From assembly GCA_965371245.1 (NCBI GenBank), contig CBDUXT010000054.1, forward strand, positions 1 to 40,632: DNA of 40,632 nt, written 5' to 3'. The notes under the pieces are model-generated. The model worked only from the letters and a program-made list of their open reading frames with translations. It was not told where the DNA came from and searched no databases. The DNA is from CBDUXT01 sp965371245 (lineage in GTDB: Bacteria; Planctomycetota; Phycisphaerae; UBA1845). This document shows, piece after piece, positions 7,966 through 16,653 of this stretch. Position numbers and translations under genes: made by a program. The stretch's first letter is position 1, and every line of letters starts with the position of its first letter.

Positions 7966-9015
7966 ATGGGCAAGGAAACCAAGATCGGTTTGATCGCCGG
8001 GCTGGCCTTTATCATCTGCTTCGCGATCATTCTCACCAACCGCGGTCGTCCGGAGCCGCTCACCACGCATCGCCCCTACCTTGTGGACGGTGGCGACGGA
8101 CCCGGACGGGCGTCGGGCGCGTTCGATCCACTTCCGACCGGCACCGAAACGTTCGCGGGCGCCGGGAGCTTCCAAGATTCGACCCCCGCCTCTCGCCCGA
8201 GCGCACCGGTACGCCTTGATCGCGTGGGCGGACCCGGCGGACCGGTCGGTTCTCCTTCGAGCGGGGCGGACATCGTCTTCGGTGACGGCGACGCACCGAC
8301 AAGATCGGCATCGTCGGGGGTCCAATCCTGGTCCGGGCAGCAGGCGAACGGGCTTCGTCCTTTGCCGGGGGCCGACAGGAGAACGCCGCGACGAGCGTCG
8401 CCTCCGCCGGACGACCCGGCCGCGCGCCGTAGCCTGCTTCAGGAGATGGTCGATGCGGTCATGCCGCCGCCGAGCGGGCCGTCGCGACCGACACAGTCCG
8501 CGCAGCCCAAATCGGGGTCTCGTAACTCAACCCCCATCGGTGGCGTTCGGTACAAGGTCGCGGCCGGTGACACGTTGTACAAGATTGCCGCCCGTCAGTA
8601 CGGCCTGCGGAGTGGTTCGGACGTGGCGGCGGTCGTCGAGGGAATCTTTGCCGCCAACCGTTCGGTGATGCCCAAGCCGGACGTGTTACGGATGGGCGAT
8701 GAGCTGATCCTGCCGGTGGTCAAGGGACATCCGCCTCGGCGATCAACGCAATCGGCCGCCCCGACCGCGAGCAAGCCTTTGGCCGGTGGGACGCAGCCGC
8801 GTAGACGGAGCAACCCCCAACATGTTTGGTACCAGATCCGCAAGAACGACCGCTACGTCACGATCGCCCGCGACCAGCTCCAGGATGCAACGCGCTGGCG
8901 CGAGATCTACGAGCTCAACAAAGACAAGTTTCCCAACGCCGGTCGGATTCGTGAGGGGGTTCGAATCAAGCTGCCTGCCTTGCGCGTGGCCGACGCGAAG
9001 GGGCGTCGGCGTTGA
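7966..9015 (+). CDS. Membrane-anchored LysM protein in the dcw cluster
   Basis: A 349-residue protein with one N-terminal transmembrane segment (about 6-25, IGLIAGLAFIICFAIIL), a low-complexity Pro/Ser/Gly-rich stretch (about 30-190) and two LysM domains (about 196-245, YKVAAGDTLYKIAARQYG; and 288-340, WYQIRKNDRYVTIARDQ). LysM domains bind N-acetylglucosamine glycans, so it probably holds peptidoglycan from the membrane. GGAGG at 7951-7955 sits ten bases before ATG 7966, which decides this start over TTG 7942. It lies between rsmH and ftsL and overlaps ftsL by four bases (TTGA), suggesting a divisome or wall role. No enzymatic domain is seen. Confidence 0.85.
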   Translation: MGKETKIGLIAGLAFIICFAIILTNRGRPEPLTTHRPYLVDGGDGPGRASGAFDPLPTGTETFAGAGSFQDSTPASRPSAPVRLDRVGGPGGPVGSPSSGADIVFGDGDAPTRSASSGVQSWSGQQANGLRPLPGADRRTPRRASPPPDDPAARRSLLQEMVDAVMPPPSGPSRPTQSAQPKSGSRNSTPIGGVRYKVAAGDTLYKIAARQYGLRSGSDVAAVVEGIFAANRSVMPKPDVLRMGDELILPVVKGHPPRRSTQSAAPTASKPLAGGTQPRRRSNPQHVWYQIRKNDRYVTIARDQLQDATRWREIYELNKDKFPNAGRIREGVRIKLPALRVADAKGRRR

Positions 9016-9305
9016 GTGCGGGTCGAACGGCGACCGTCGTTGCAGCGCTGGCGGTCGTGGCCCTCGCGGTCGTGGCGCTTCGGATCGAGCAAACGCGCTC
9101 CGCGGCGCGCCTGATGGAGACGGAGGCCCGATGGATCGATCTGCGCAGTGAATGGTGGTCGCTCCAGGCACGCGCGGCGCGGCTACGCACGCCGGTTCGG
9201 ATTCGATCACAGCTCGGCACGTTCGAGTCGGGGTTGATCGCGCCTGATTCGCCCGACCCCGCTGCGTACGACGTTCGGTTCGCCGCCGACCGTCCCGAAT
9301 ATTGA
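9012..9305 (+). CDS. ftsL: FtsL-like bitopic cell division protein
   Basis: A 97-residue protein with a transmembrane helix at about 8-24 (ATVVAALAVVALAVVALR) followed by a predicted coiled-coil stretch (25-62) and a short tail. FtsL sequences diverge strongly; the call rests on size, topology and the fixed position between rsmH and ftsI. TTG 9012 overlaps the stop of the LysM gene (TTGA), implying translational coupling. FtsL normally pairs with FtsB and supports FtsW/FtsI activation. Confidence 0.65.
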   Translation: MSAGRTATVVAALAVVALAVVALRIEQTRSAARLMETEARWIDLRSEWWSLQARAARLRTPVRIRSQLGTFESGLIAPDSPDPAAYDVRFAADRPEY

Positions 9306-9312
9306 CGAATAT

Positions 9313-11058
9313 ATGGCACTCCACGATACGCCGCTGGATCACCTGCAACGAAAACGGGGGGTGGTCGTTCTGTGCGTCGTCGGCGTGCTGCTGTTGTTAC
9401 TCGGCGTACGGCTCATCCACATCAACACGGCCCTTCGCCCACGTTTGCTTGCGATTGTCGATCAGCAGCACCACGGGCGCTCCATTATTCCCGCGCGGCG
9501 CGGGATGATCTTCGACACACGGGGGCGCGTCCTGGGCCTCAGCCGGCGCATGCCCGACGTGTTCGTCGATCCGTCCCTCGTGCGCGACGTCGATCGGTTC
9601 TCCGAGGCGCTCGCCGCGCGGGTGAATCTGCCGCCCGAAGACATTGCCCGCGTAATCCGCCGTCGCCCGCATTCCCGGTTCGTGGTCGTCGCGCGGCACG
9701 TGGATGGCGTGACAGCCGGCGCCGTGCGTGCCATGGCCGACCCCGCCGTCGGCCTGATCGACCGCGCCGCGCGCGCCTACCCGCTGGGGACGTCGATGGC
9801 CCACGTACTCGGGTGGGTCGGGCGCGATCAGGCCGGTATGGGCGGCGTCGAACTCGCCTTCAACGATCATCTAGCCGGCAAGGATGGGCGACGCGCGACG
9901 ATTCGCGACGCCCGCCGCCGCGCGCTCCGACGAACGGAGCAGTTGACCTTGCCGCCCGTTGACGGGGGCCACCTGGTCTTGACCCTCGATGCCGAGATTC
10001 AGCGCATCACCGAAGCGGCTCTGGCGAACAGCATCGCGACGTTCCGCGCCCAAAGCGGGGTGGCCATCGTCCTTGCGCCTCAGACGGGTGACATCCTGGC
10101 CATGGCCACGCATCCGACCTTCGACCCGAATGAACCGGTCGGACTCGGCGGCGTGACCGCTCGGCGTAACCGGGTCGTGACCGACCCGGTCGAGCCGGGC
10201 AGCACGTTCAAGCCCATCATCATGTGCGGCGCTTTGGACGGCGGCTATGTGTCGCTGACCGAGAAGATCAACTGCCACAACGGCGTTCATCGCTTTGGGC
10301 GTCGAACGATAAGGGACAGCAAGCCCAACGGACTGTTGGACATTCGCGGGATCATCACGCACAGCAGCAACATCGGAATGGCCGTCATCGGCGAACGCAT
10401 GGGCAACGAAGCGCTTCACGCCACCGTGCGACGGTTCGGTCTGGGCGAGCGCACCGGGATTGCCTGTCCCGGCGAGGGTGCCGGCGTGGTCCGCAGTCTG
10501 CACCGATGGGACAGCCTCTCGACAACATCGATCCCCTTCGGCTACGAAATACTGGTCACGCCCCTGCAGCTCGCCACGGCGTTTGCGGCCATCGTGAACG
10601 ACGGTGTTCGCCTCAAGCCTCGTCTGGTGAAGAGCTTGCTAGCCCCGGACGGTACGGTGGTCGAGACATTCGATGCGCCGCGAATTGTGGAGCGCGCCGC
10701 CTCGTCGGACGCCGCTCGCCTGTTGGCGCGCGACTTTTTGGTGTCCGTCGTGGAGAACGGCGGCGGACGGGCGGTCAAGCTCGACGGATATTCGGTGGCG
10801 GGCAAGACCGGAACGGCCAAGTTGCTCGATCCGACGACCAAGCGTTACGAGACCGGTGCGTACCTGAGCTTGTTCGTCGCCGCCGCGCCGGTCGAGGATC
10901 CCCGGCTCGTCGTCCTGGTGGCGATTCGTCGCCCTGACCCCAGCGTCGGATACTATGGCGGCATCGTTGCCGGGCCTGCGGTGCATGACATCCTAAAAGC
11001 GGCGTTGCCCTACCTGGATGTACCGGCGGCGGAAGAGGCCCCCCTGACCGGCCTGTGA
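9313..11058 (+). CDS. ftsI: Peptidoglycan D,D-transpeptidase FtsI (PBP class B)
   Basis: This 581-residue class B penicillin-binding protein cross-links septal peptidoglycan in the periplasm. It has an N-terminal membrane anchor (17-35), a pedestal region beginning IIPARRGMIFDTRGRVL, and the transpeptidase domain with SxxK at S297-T-F-K300, SxN at S351-S-N353 and KTG at K498-T-G500. All three catalytic motifs are intact. It starts 7 bp after ftsL. No PASTA domain is present at the C terminus, so it is of the FtsI rather than SpoVD/PBP2x type. Confidence 0.93.
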   Translation: MALHDTPLDHLQRKRGVVVLCVVGVLLLLLGVRLIHINTALRPRLLAIVDQQHHGRSIIPARRGMIFDTRGRVLGLSRRMPDVFVDPSLVRDVDRFSEALAARVNLPPEDIARVIRRRPHSRFVVVARHVDGVTAGAVRAMADPAVGLIDRAARAYPLGTSMAHVLGWVGRDQAGMGGVELAFNDHLAGKDGRRATIRDARRRALRRTEQLTLPPVDGGHLVLTLDAEIQRITEAALANSIATFRAQSGVAIVLAPQTGDILAMATHPTFDPNEPVGLGGVTARRNRVVTDPVEPGSTFKPIIMCGALDGGYVSLTEKINCHNGVHRFGRRTIRDSKPNGLLDIRGIITHSSNIGMAVIGERMGNEALHATVRRFGLGERTGIACPGEGAGVVRSLHRWDSLSTTSIPFGYEILVTPLQLATAFAAIVNDGVRLKPRLVKSLLAPDGTVVETFDAPRIVERAASSDAARLLARDFLVSVVENGGGRAVKLDGYSVAGKTGTAKLLDPTTKRYETGAYLSLFVAAAPVEDPRLVVLVAIRRPDPSVGYYGGIVAGPAVHDILKAALPYLDVPAAEEAPLTGL

Positions 11059-11128
11059 AATTTCAAAAACTCTCGGATTGTCGGCGCCGTGGATGCGCCC
11101 TGTCCGACCGTTTGGGCTTCCGCAAGGG

Positions 11129-11156
11129 ATGACACGCGGGGTCGGCTGAATAGAAT
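11129..11156 (+). promoter_or_regulatory. Putative internal promoter before murE
   Basis: ATGACA (11129-11134), a 16-bp spacer and TAGAAT (11151-11156) precede murE ATG 11170. The -10 begins 19 bases before the ATG, so the transcript leader would be only about 7 nt. Confidence 0.4.
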
Positions 11157-11169
11157 CCGACATCGGAGG

Positions 11170-12711
11170 ATGAAGACGCCGAAGCCAATCAATCCCTGTC
11201 GCGCGTGGTCGTTGGACGAGCTTCTTGCTTGCAGCAGGGTTCGCGTCTTGGCGCGTGATCCGCGCTCGGATGTTTCCCTTGCGTCGCTGGTCGATGATTC
11301 TCGACGGGTTGATCGCGGAAGCTGTTTCGTGGCCGTACGCGGTCGTGGGTCCGACGGGCACGACTTCATCGACAAGGCCGTGGCGGCGGGTGCCGCGGCG
11401 GTGATCGTTGATCGCGACGTGCCGATTCCGCCCGGCCCGGTTCGACTCCGCGTCGAGGACACGCGTGAAGCGCTCGCACACCTGGCGGCCGCATGGTTCG
11501 GGCTACGTGGCGAGCCCTCCGGTCGGGCTCCGCTTTCGTTGGTCGGTGTGACCGGGACCAACGGAAAGACGACGGTGGCGTGGTGGTTGCGGTCGATCCT
11601 CGCCGCCGACGGGCGGCGACCGGCCCTGATCGGCACCATTGAATACGATCTGTTGGCCGATAAGACATCCGCCCCTTTAACCACACCCGGTTCCCTGGAG
11701 CTGTCCGGCCACCTGGCCACGGCGCGCGACGCCGGAGCCAGTGACGCGATAGTCGAAGTCTCCTCGCATGCCCTCCAACAGCGCCGTTGCGACGGACTTA
11801 CGTTCGCGGCCGCTGTCTTTACGAACCTCTCGGGCGACCACCTGGACTACCACGGGACGATGGAACGATACGCGGACGCCAAGCGGCGCCTGTTCACGCT
11901 GCTCGCACCGGATGCACCGGCCATCGTGAATCTGGACGACGCGTTGGGGGCGGCTCTGGCTCGTGAGCTGCCCGGCAAAGTGATTTCGTATGCCCTTGAG
12001 GCACCGGGGGCCGACGCAACCGCGCGGATCATGAAGATGGATCTCCGCGGCACGGAGGTGTCGCTGGCGTGTGGCTCGTTTTCGGTGCGGGTGACGCTGG
12101 CCCTGCTGGGTCGCCACAATGTGGAAAACGCGCTGGCGGCGGCCGTGACGGCCGAGGCCTTGGGCGTCGATCGAGCATCGATCCGCGCCGGCTTGGAAGG
12201 CCTGCGCTATGTGCCGGGGCGACTGGAGCGGGTCGAGCCGGAGGGCTGTGCGTTTACGGTTCTGGTTGACTATGCCCACACCGATGCGGCCCTGGCGAGC
12301 GCGCTTGCCGCGTTGCGGCCGTTGACACCCGGTCGGCTCATCTGCGTCTTTGGCTGCGGCGGCGACCGAGATCGATCGAAGCGTCCCCGCATGGGATCGG
12401 CCGTCGCCGGTTCGGCGGATGTCGCGTACGTCACCAGCGACAACCCGCGTGGGGAGAGCCCGCAACGAATCATCGACGATATCCTTCCCGGCTTTCCTCC
12501 AGCCGGTCGGTGTCGAGTGAACGTCTGCGTGGATCGGCGCCGCGCGATTCAGACCGCCATCGAGGGCGCGCGCCCCGGCGACACCGTCCTGATTGCCGGA
12601 AAGGGGCACGAGGAGTACCAACAGGTCGGTGATCGCGTGCTACCCTTCAGTGACGCCGAAATCGCCCGCGCCTGCCTAAAAAAGAGTGACGTCATGGAGG
12701 AGGTCGCATGA
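11170..12711 (+). CDS. murE: UDP-MurNAc-L-Ala-D-Glu--meso-diaminopimelate ligase MurE
   Basis: MurE adds the third residue of the stem peptide using ATP. From ATG 11170 it has 513 residues with a Mur ligase N domain, the central ATP site GVTGTNGKTT (K133) and the C-terminal domain. DNPRGES (424-430) is the DNPR motif associated with choice of meso-diaminopimelate, so the wall is expected to be DAP-type. ATG 11170 is preferred to GTG 11089 because a promoter-like pair lies between them and homology starts soon after; the GGAGG directly touching the ATG is too close to be a normal ribosome site. Its stop overlaps murF (ATGA). Confidence 0.93.
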   Translation: MKTPKPINPCRAWSLDELLACSRVRVLARDPRSDVSLASLVDDSRRVDRGSCFVAVRGRGSDGHDFIDKAVAAGAAAVIVDRDVPIPPGPVRLRVEDTREALAHLAAAWFGLRGEPSGRAPLSLVGVTGTNGKTTVAWWLRSILAADGRRPALIGTIEYDLLADKTSAPLTTPGSLELSGHLATARDAGASDAIVEVSSHALQQRRCDGLTFAAAVFTNLSGDHLDYHGTMERYADAKRRLFTLLAPDAPAIVNLDDALGAALARELPGKVISYALEAPGADATARIMKMDLRGTEVSLACGSFSVRVTLALLGRHNVENALAAAVTAEALGVDRASIRAGLEGLRYVPGRLERVEPEGCAFTVLVDYAHTDAALASALAALRPLTPGRLICVFGCGGDRDRSKRPRMGSAVAGSADVAYVTSDNPRGESPQRIIDDILPGFPPAGRCRVNVCVDRRRAIQTAIEGARPGDTVLIAGKGHEEYQQVGDRVLPFSDAEIARACLKKSDVMEEVA

Positions 12712-14159
12712 TCCCGATGTCCATCGGTGCCGTTGCGGCGGCCGTTGGCGCCGACGGCGAGACCGAAGGTTCCGTTGATCCCGCGCCCATGATTCGCCGG
12801 GTCACCACCGACTCGCGTGATGTGTTGCCCGGTGATCTGTTCATCGCCCTTCGCGGCGACCGGTTCGATGGGCATGCGTTCATCGGGGACGTCGAGGCCA
12901 AGGGGGCGGTCGCGTCCCTGTGCGATCGAGCCTGGGCGGAATCATCGGATGGAATCTCCGCGCGCTCTCTACCCTGTATTGTCGTGCCTGACACCATCGA
13001 GGCACTGGGCCGGCTGGCCGCGCACTATCGTCGGCAGGTCATGGATGTGGCGACGGTCGTTGTGGCCATCACCGGCACCAATGGGAAGACGACCACCAAA
13101 TCGATGCTCGACCACGTGCTGACGGCATGCTTCCCGGGGCGCGCCGCGCCGCGCAGCTTCAACAACCACATCGGTGTTCCGCTGACGTTGCTGTCCGCCG
13201 ACCGTGATGATCGTTATCTGATTGTGGAAATCGGCAGCAACGCGCCCGGTGAGGTGGCGGCGCTGGCGGCGATGGCGTCGCCGCGCGCCGCCGTCATCAC
13301 CTCCGTCGGAGAGGCTCATCTGGAGACCTTCGGCGGGATCGAGGGCGTGGCGGCTGAGAAGGTCTCATTGCTATCCCACGTGAAGCCGGACGGGCTGGCG
13401 GTGGTGAACATCGATTGCCGGGAGGTTCGCGCGCTGATCGGCGAGGCGGCATCCTCGCGGCTGATGACGATCGGGACGGATTCCGCCGCGCGGCTGAGCG
13501 TCGCGGGCGCCGACGGCGACCTGCGCCAAACGCGATTTACGCTGGATGGTCGGTTCGCCGTCGAGCTTCCCATGCCGGGGCTTCATCACGCCACCAACGC
13601 GGCGGCCGCCTTTGCGGTGGCGCGATGGTTCGGGATGCCGCCCGCGCGGATCATCGAGCGGCTGCGAACCTTTCCCGCCCTTCCCGGTCGGACGTGCGTC
13701 TTCGAGCTGGGCGGCGTGACCGTGGTGGACGACACCTACAACGCGAATCCGGCCAGCATGCTTGCGGCGATTACGGCCCTGCGTCGCGGCGCGACGGGTC
13801 GATGCCTCTTCGTGATGGGCGACATGCTGGAGCTGGGGGACGCCGCCGACGCGCGCCACCGCCGCAGTGTCCAAGCCGTGGTGGACGCCGACATCGACGT
13901 TTTGGTCACGGTGGGAGAAGCGGCGGGGAACGCGGCGCGGGCGCTTAGGCTCGATCGAACGGCTACGCGATGGGTGTCGTGTCGGGCGGCCGATGTTGCC
14001 AGTAACGAACTCTTGGCACTGTTGCACGTGGGGGATTCCGTCTGGATCAAGGGGTCGCGCGCGTTGGGCCTCGAACGCGTCGTCGATCGCCTTCGCAAAG
14101 AGCGGAGCGGTGGCCCGGTCGCCTCACGCGGCGCCGGGCAGGGGGTTGCGGTTGGTTAA
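12708..14159 (+). CDS. murF: UDP-MurNAc-tripeptide--D-Ala-D-Ala ligase MurF
   Basis: MurF attaches D-Ala-D-Ala to the UDP-MurNAc-tripeptide. The 483-residue protein has the ATP loop ITGTNGKTTTKS (K127), SFNNHIGVPLTLL, the central EIGSNAPGEV and the C-terminal VVDDTYNANPASMLAA, all typical of MurF. GGAGGAGG (12696-12703) gives a strong ribosome site, and the ATG overlaps the murE stop by four bases. Confidence 0.95.
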   Translation: MIPMSIGAVAAAVGADGETEGSVDPAPMIRRVTTDSRDVLPGDLFIALRGDRFDGHAFIGDVEAKGAVASLCDRAWAESSDGISARSLPCIVVPDTIEALGRLAAHYRRQVMDVATVVVAITGTNGKTTTKSMLDHVLTACFPGRAAPRSFNNHIGVPLTLLSADRDDRYLIVEIGSNAPGEVAALAAMASPRAAVITSVGEAHLETFGGIEGVAAEKVSLLSHVKPDGLAVVNIDCREVRALIGEAASSRLMTIGTDSAARLSVAGADGDLRQTRFTLDGRFAVELPMPGLHHATNAAAAFAVARWFGMPPARIIERLRTFPALPGRTCVFELGGVTVVDDTYNANPASMLAAITALRRGATGRCLFVMGDMLELGDAADARHRRSVQAVVDADIDVLVTVGEAAGNAARALRLDRTATRWVSCRAADVASNELLALLHVGDSVWIKGSRALGLERVVDRLRKERSGGPVASRGAGQGVAVG

Positions 14160-14177
14160 AACGGAGAGTGGGTCCCC

Positions 14178-15320
14178 GTGCTGTATTTTCTGATGCGACA
14201 GATCTTCGGCGATCGTCACTACGCCTACGAGAACGCCCTGTTTCGTGGGACCGTGGCGGCGCTGCTTTGCTTCGTGCTGACGGTGGCGCTGCTCCCGCGC
14301 GTGATCCGGCTGTTGGTCCGGTGGAAGCTGGGAGACCGTCCCGAGTTCCACCATGCCTCGCTGAATGAACTGACCCGCGACAAGAAAAACGTCCCGACGA
14401 TGGGCGGCGTGATGATTCTCGCATCCGTCGCTGTTGCCGTCGTGTTGCTGGCCGACCTGACCAATTTCTATGTCCAAATGGCGTTGGTCTGTCTGGTCTG
14501 GCTCGGCGCGCTGGGGGCCGTCGATGATGCGCTCAAGCTGACGGCCGCGCGCCGATTGGGATCGCGTGACGGGCTGAAAGTGTACGAGAAGCTGCTCTTT
14601 CAGATTGGGCTCGGGGTGGTGCTGGGCAGCTACGTGTATCGACACGGCGGTAGCAACTACGCGGTGCTCAGTTCGCTGGTCGAGGCGGGAGAGCTTCCGG
14701 CCTACAAGATTCTCAGTGTTCCGTTCTACAAAGCAGGCTTACTGCTCTCGCCGCTGGCGTTCATGATCGTGACGGTCGTGGTGATGACCGGAACCTCCAA
14801 CGCGGTGAATCTGACGGACGGGATGGATGGGCTGGCGTCGGGGTGCGTGGCCATGGCGGCGCTGGTGTTTCTCATCTTGACCTACGTCGTCGGAACCGAG
14901 GACCTGGCTCGCAGGCTCCTTTTTCTGCACGTTCCCAGAAGCGGCGAACTGGTCATCCTGTGCGGCGCGATTCTCGGTGCGTGCCTCGGTTTCCTGTGGT
15001 ACAATTGCCACCCGGCGCGCGTCTTCATGGGCGACACGGGTTCGCTGCCTTTGGGCGGGCTGATCGGGTACGTTGCGGTGGTGACCCGACAGGAGTTGAT
15101 GTTGCTCATCGCCGGCGGCGTCTTCGTCATGGAGGCGCTCTCGGTGATGGCCCAGGTTGGGTATTTCCGGTGGACCGGCGGTCGCCGCTTGTTCCGCTGC
15201 GCACCGATTCACCACCATTTTCACCTGGGTGGGTGGAGCGAGCCGCAGACCGTTGTGCGGTTCTGGCTGTTGTCGGCCCTGTTCTCCGGTCTGGCGCTCG
15301 CGTCCATCAAGCTGCGGTGA
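14178..15320 (+). CDS. mraY: Phospho-N-acetylmuramoyl-pentapeptide-transferase MraY
   Basis: MraY makes lipid I by moving phospho-MurNAc-pentapeptide to undecaprenyl phosphate in the inner membrane. The 380-residue polytopic protein has VPTMGGVMIL, GAVDD (D116, D117), SNAVNLTDGMDGLA (D214, D217), ARVFMGDTGSLPLGG (D286) and the cytoplasmic APIHHHFHLGGW. The aspartates and histidines of the active site are all present. The start is GTG 14178, 18 bp after murF. Confidence 0.95.
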   Translation: MLYFLMRQIFGDRHYAYENALFRGTVAALLCFVLTVALLPRVIRLLVRWKLGDRPEFHHASLNELTRDKKNVPTMGGVMILASVAVAVVLLADLTNFYVQMALVCLVWLGALGAVDDALKLTAARRLGSRDGLKVYEKLLFQIGLGVVLGSYVYRHGGSNYAVLSSLVEAGELPAYKILSVPFYKAGLLLSPLAFMIVTVVVMTGTSNAVNLTDGMDGLASGCVAMAALVFLILTYVVGTEDLARRLLFLHVPRSGELVILCGAILGACLGFLWYNCHPARVFMGDTGSLPLGGLIGYVAVVTRQELMLLIAGGVFVMEALSVMAQVGYFRWTGGRRLFRCAPIHHHFHLGGWSEPQTVVRFWLLSALFSGLALASIKLR

Positions 15321-15430
15321 GCGGCGAGTTCGTCAAGCATCAGAGTCGCCTGCGGAACGGCCACTTGTCCTAGCTTTCGTGTGTACGTTGCGAACCGCCG
15401 TTCGCCCGGATGTGTCACGGATGACGCGAC

Positions 15431-16636
15431 ATGAATGAAGGAAACACAGCCCACGCAACGCGATCCGGCGCGGTTCTTGCTCTGGCCACCGGCTTGATGG
15501 CCGTCGGTTTGGTGATGGTCGCATCGACGTCGGCCTCACTGGACCATGCATTGCTCGGTCCCGGGCTGCTATCGACACCGTTTGGGCGACAGCTCCTTTT
15601 TGCCGGCGCCGGCATCGTACTCATGCTTCTGGTCAGCCGGATGTCCGTCCCACTACTGGAATCGCCCTCCCTTCGTGTTTGGGGTCCGCGGGTTCTGTTT
15701 GCCGCCGTCGTGATCGCCCTGATCGCCGTCCTCATTCCCAGTCTGACCCAGACCCACCGCGGCTCCGCGCGGTGGCTGGGTTTCGCGCCGGGGGGCTTCT
15801 CGGTCAACGTTCAGCCGTCGGAGCCGGCCAAGCTGGCGATGGTTGCCCTGTTGGCCTCCATCCTCGCTCAGGGCGCCGCCGACCCCCGCTCCTTCCGTCA
15901 GTCCTTCCTTCCCGCGTCGATTCTGATCGGCGCGTGCGTGCTACTGGTGGGGAAGGAGGACTTTGGAACGTCGGTCCTGCTGGCGGTCGTCGGCGTAGGG
16001 GTGCTCGTCGCGGCGGGCTGCCGTTGGCTTCACGTGGCGGCGTTGTGCGGAGCCGGAACGGTGGCCTTGGGCGGTCTGCTCTTGGCCGCTCCCTATCGGC
16101 TGGCGCGCCTCACGGCCTACTGGGACATCTGGGCGGACCGGCGTGGGGCCGGCTATCAGCCCATTCAGTCGCTCGCGACGATCGCCGACGGGGGCTGGAT
16201 CGGGCGCGGGCTGGGTTCGGGGATCCAAAAATACGGCTATCTTCCGGAGAGTCGCACCGACTTCATCTTCGCGGTGATCTGCGAAGAAATGGGGACGCTC
16301 GGCGGTGTGTTCGTGATCGCGCTGTTCCTTGCGTTCCTGTGGCTCGGCGTGCAGATCATGCGATCGGCGGCGACGCCGTTCGACCGGCTGCTGGCGTTTG
16401 GCTTGACCGCGACGGTCGGCTTTCAGGCCGCAATGAACATTGCGGTGGTCACTGTCGTGGCGCCGACCACGGGAATCTCGCTACCGTTCATCTCGGCCGG
16501 CGGGAGCGGTTTGTTGACCTTTTGCGTGGCCATCGGGCTCCTTTCGGGGATCGCGGCGCGTTCGTCGCGGCACGCCGCGACAGGCGGACCGATCGTGTTC
16601 GGGCGCAGCGATTCGGCATTGGCGTCATGTAGGTGA
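15431..16636 (+). CDS. ftsW: Peptidoglycan glycosyltransferase FtsW (SEDS family)
   Basis: A 401-residue SEDS-family polymerase with about ten membrane helices. Typical segments are ATIADGGWIGRGLGSGIQKY, LPESRTDFIFAVICEEMG and PTTGISLPFISAGGSGLL, the last being the SEDS signature near the C terminus. FtsW polymerises lipid II at the septum with FtsI. The 110-bp gap after mraY is one of the largest inside the cluster and holds no gene. Its end overlaps or nearly touches murG. Confidence 0.93.
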   Translation: MNEGNTAHATRSGAVLALATGLMAVGLVMVASTSASLDHALLGPGLLSTPFGRQLLFAGAGIVLMLLVSRMSVPLLESPSLRVWGPRVLFAAVVIALIAVLIPSLTQTHRGSARWLGFAPGGFSVNVQPSEPAKLAMVALLASILAQGAADPRSFRQSFLPASILIGACVLLVGKEDFGTSVLLAVVGVGVLVAAGCRWLHVAALCGAGTVALGGLLLAAPYRLARLTAYWDIWADRRGAGYQPIQSLATIADGGWIGRGLGSGIQKYGYLPESRTDFIFAVICEEMGTLGGVFVIALFLAFLWLGVQIMRSAATPFDRLLAFGLTATVGFQAAMNIAVVTVVAPTTGISLPFISAGGSGLLTFCVAIGLLSGIAARSSRHAATGGPIVFGRSDSALASCR

Positions 16637-16653
16637 GTGGACGAGGGGATGAA

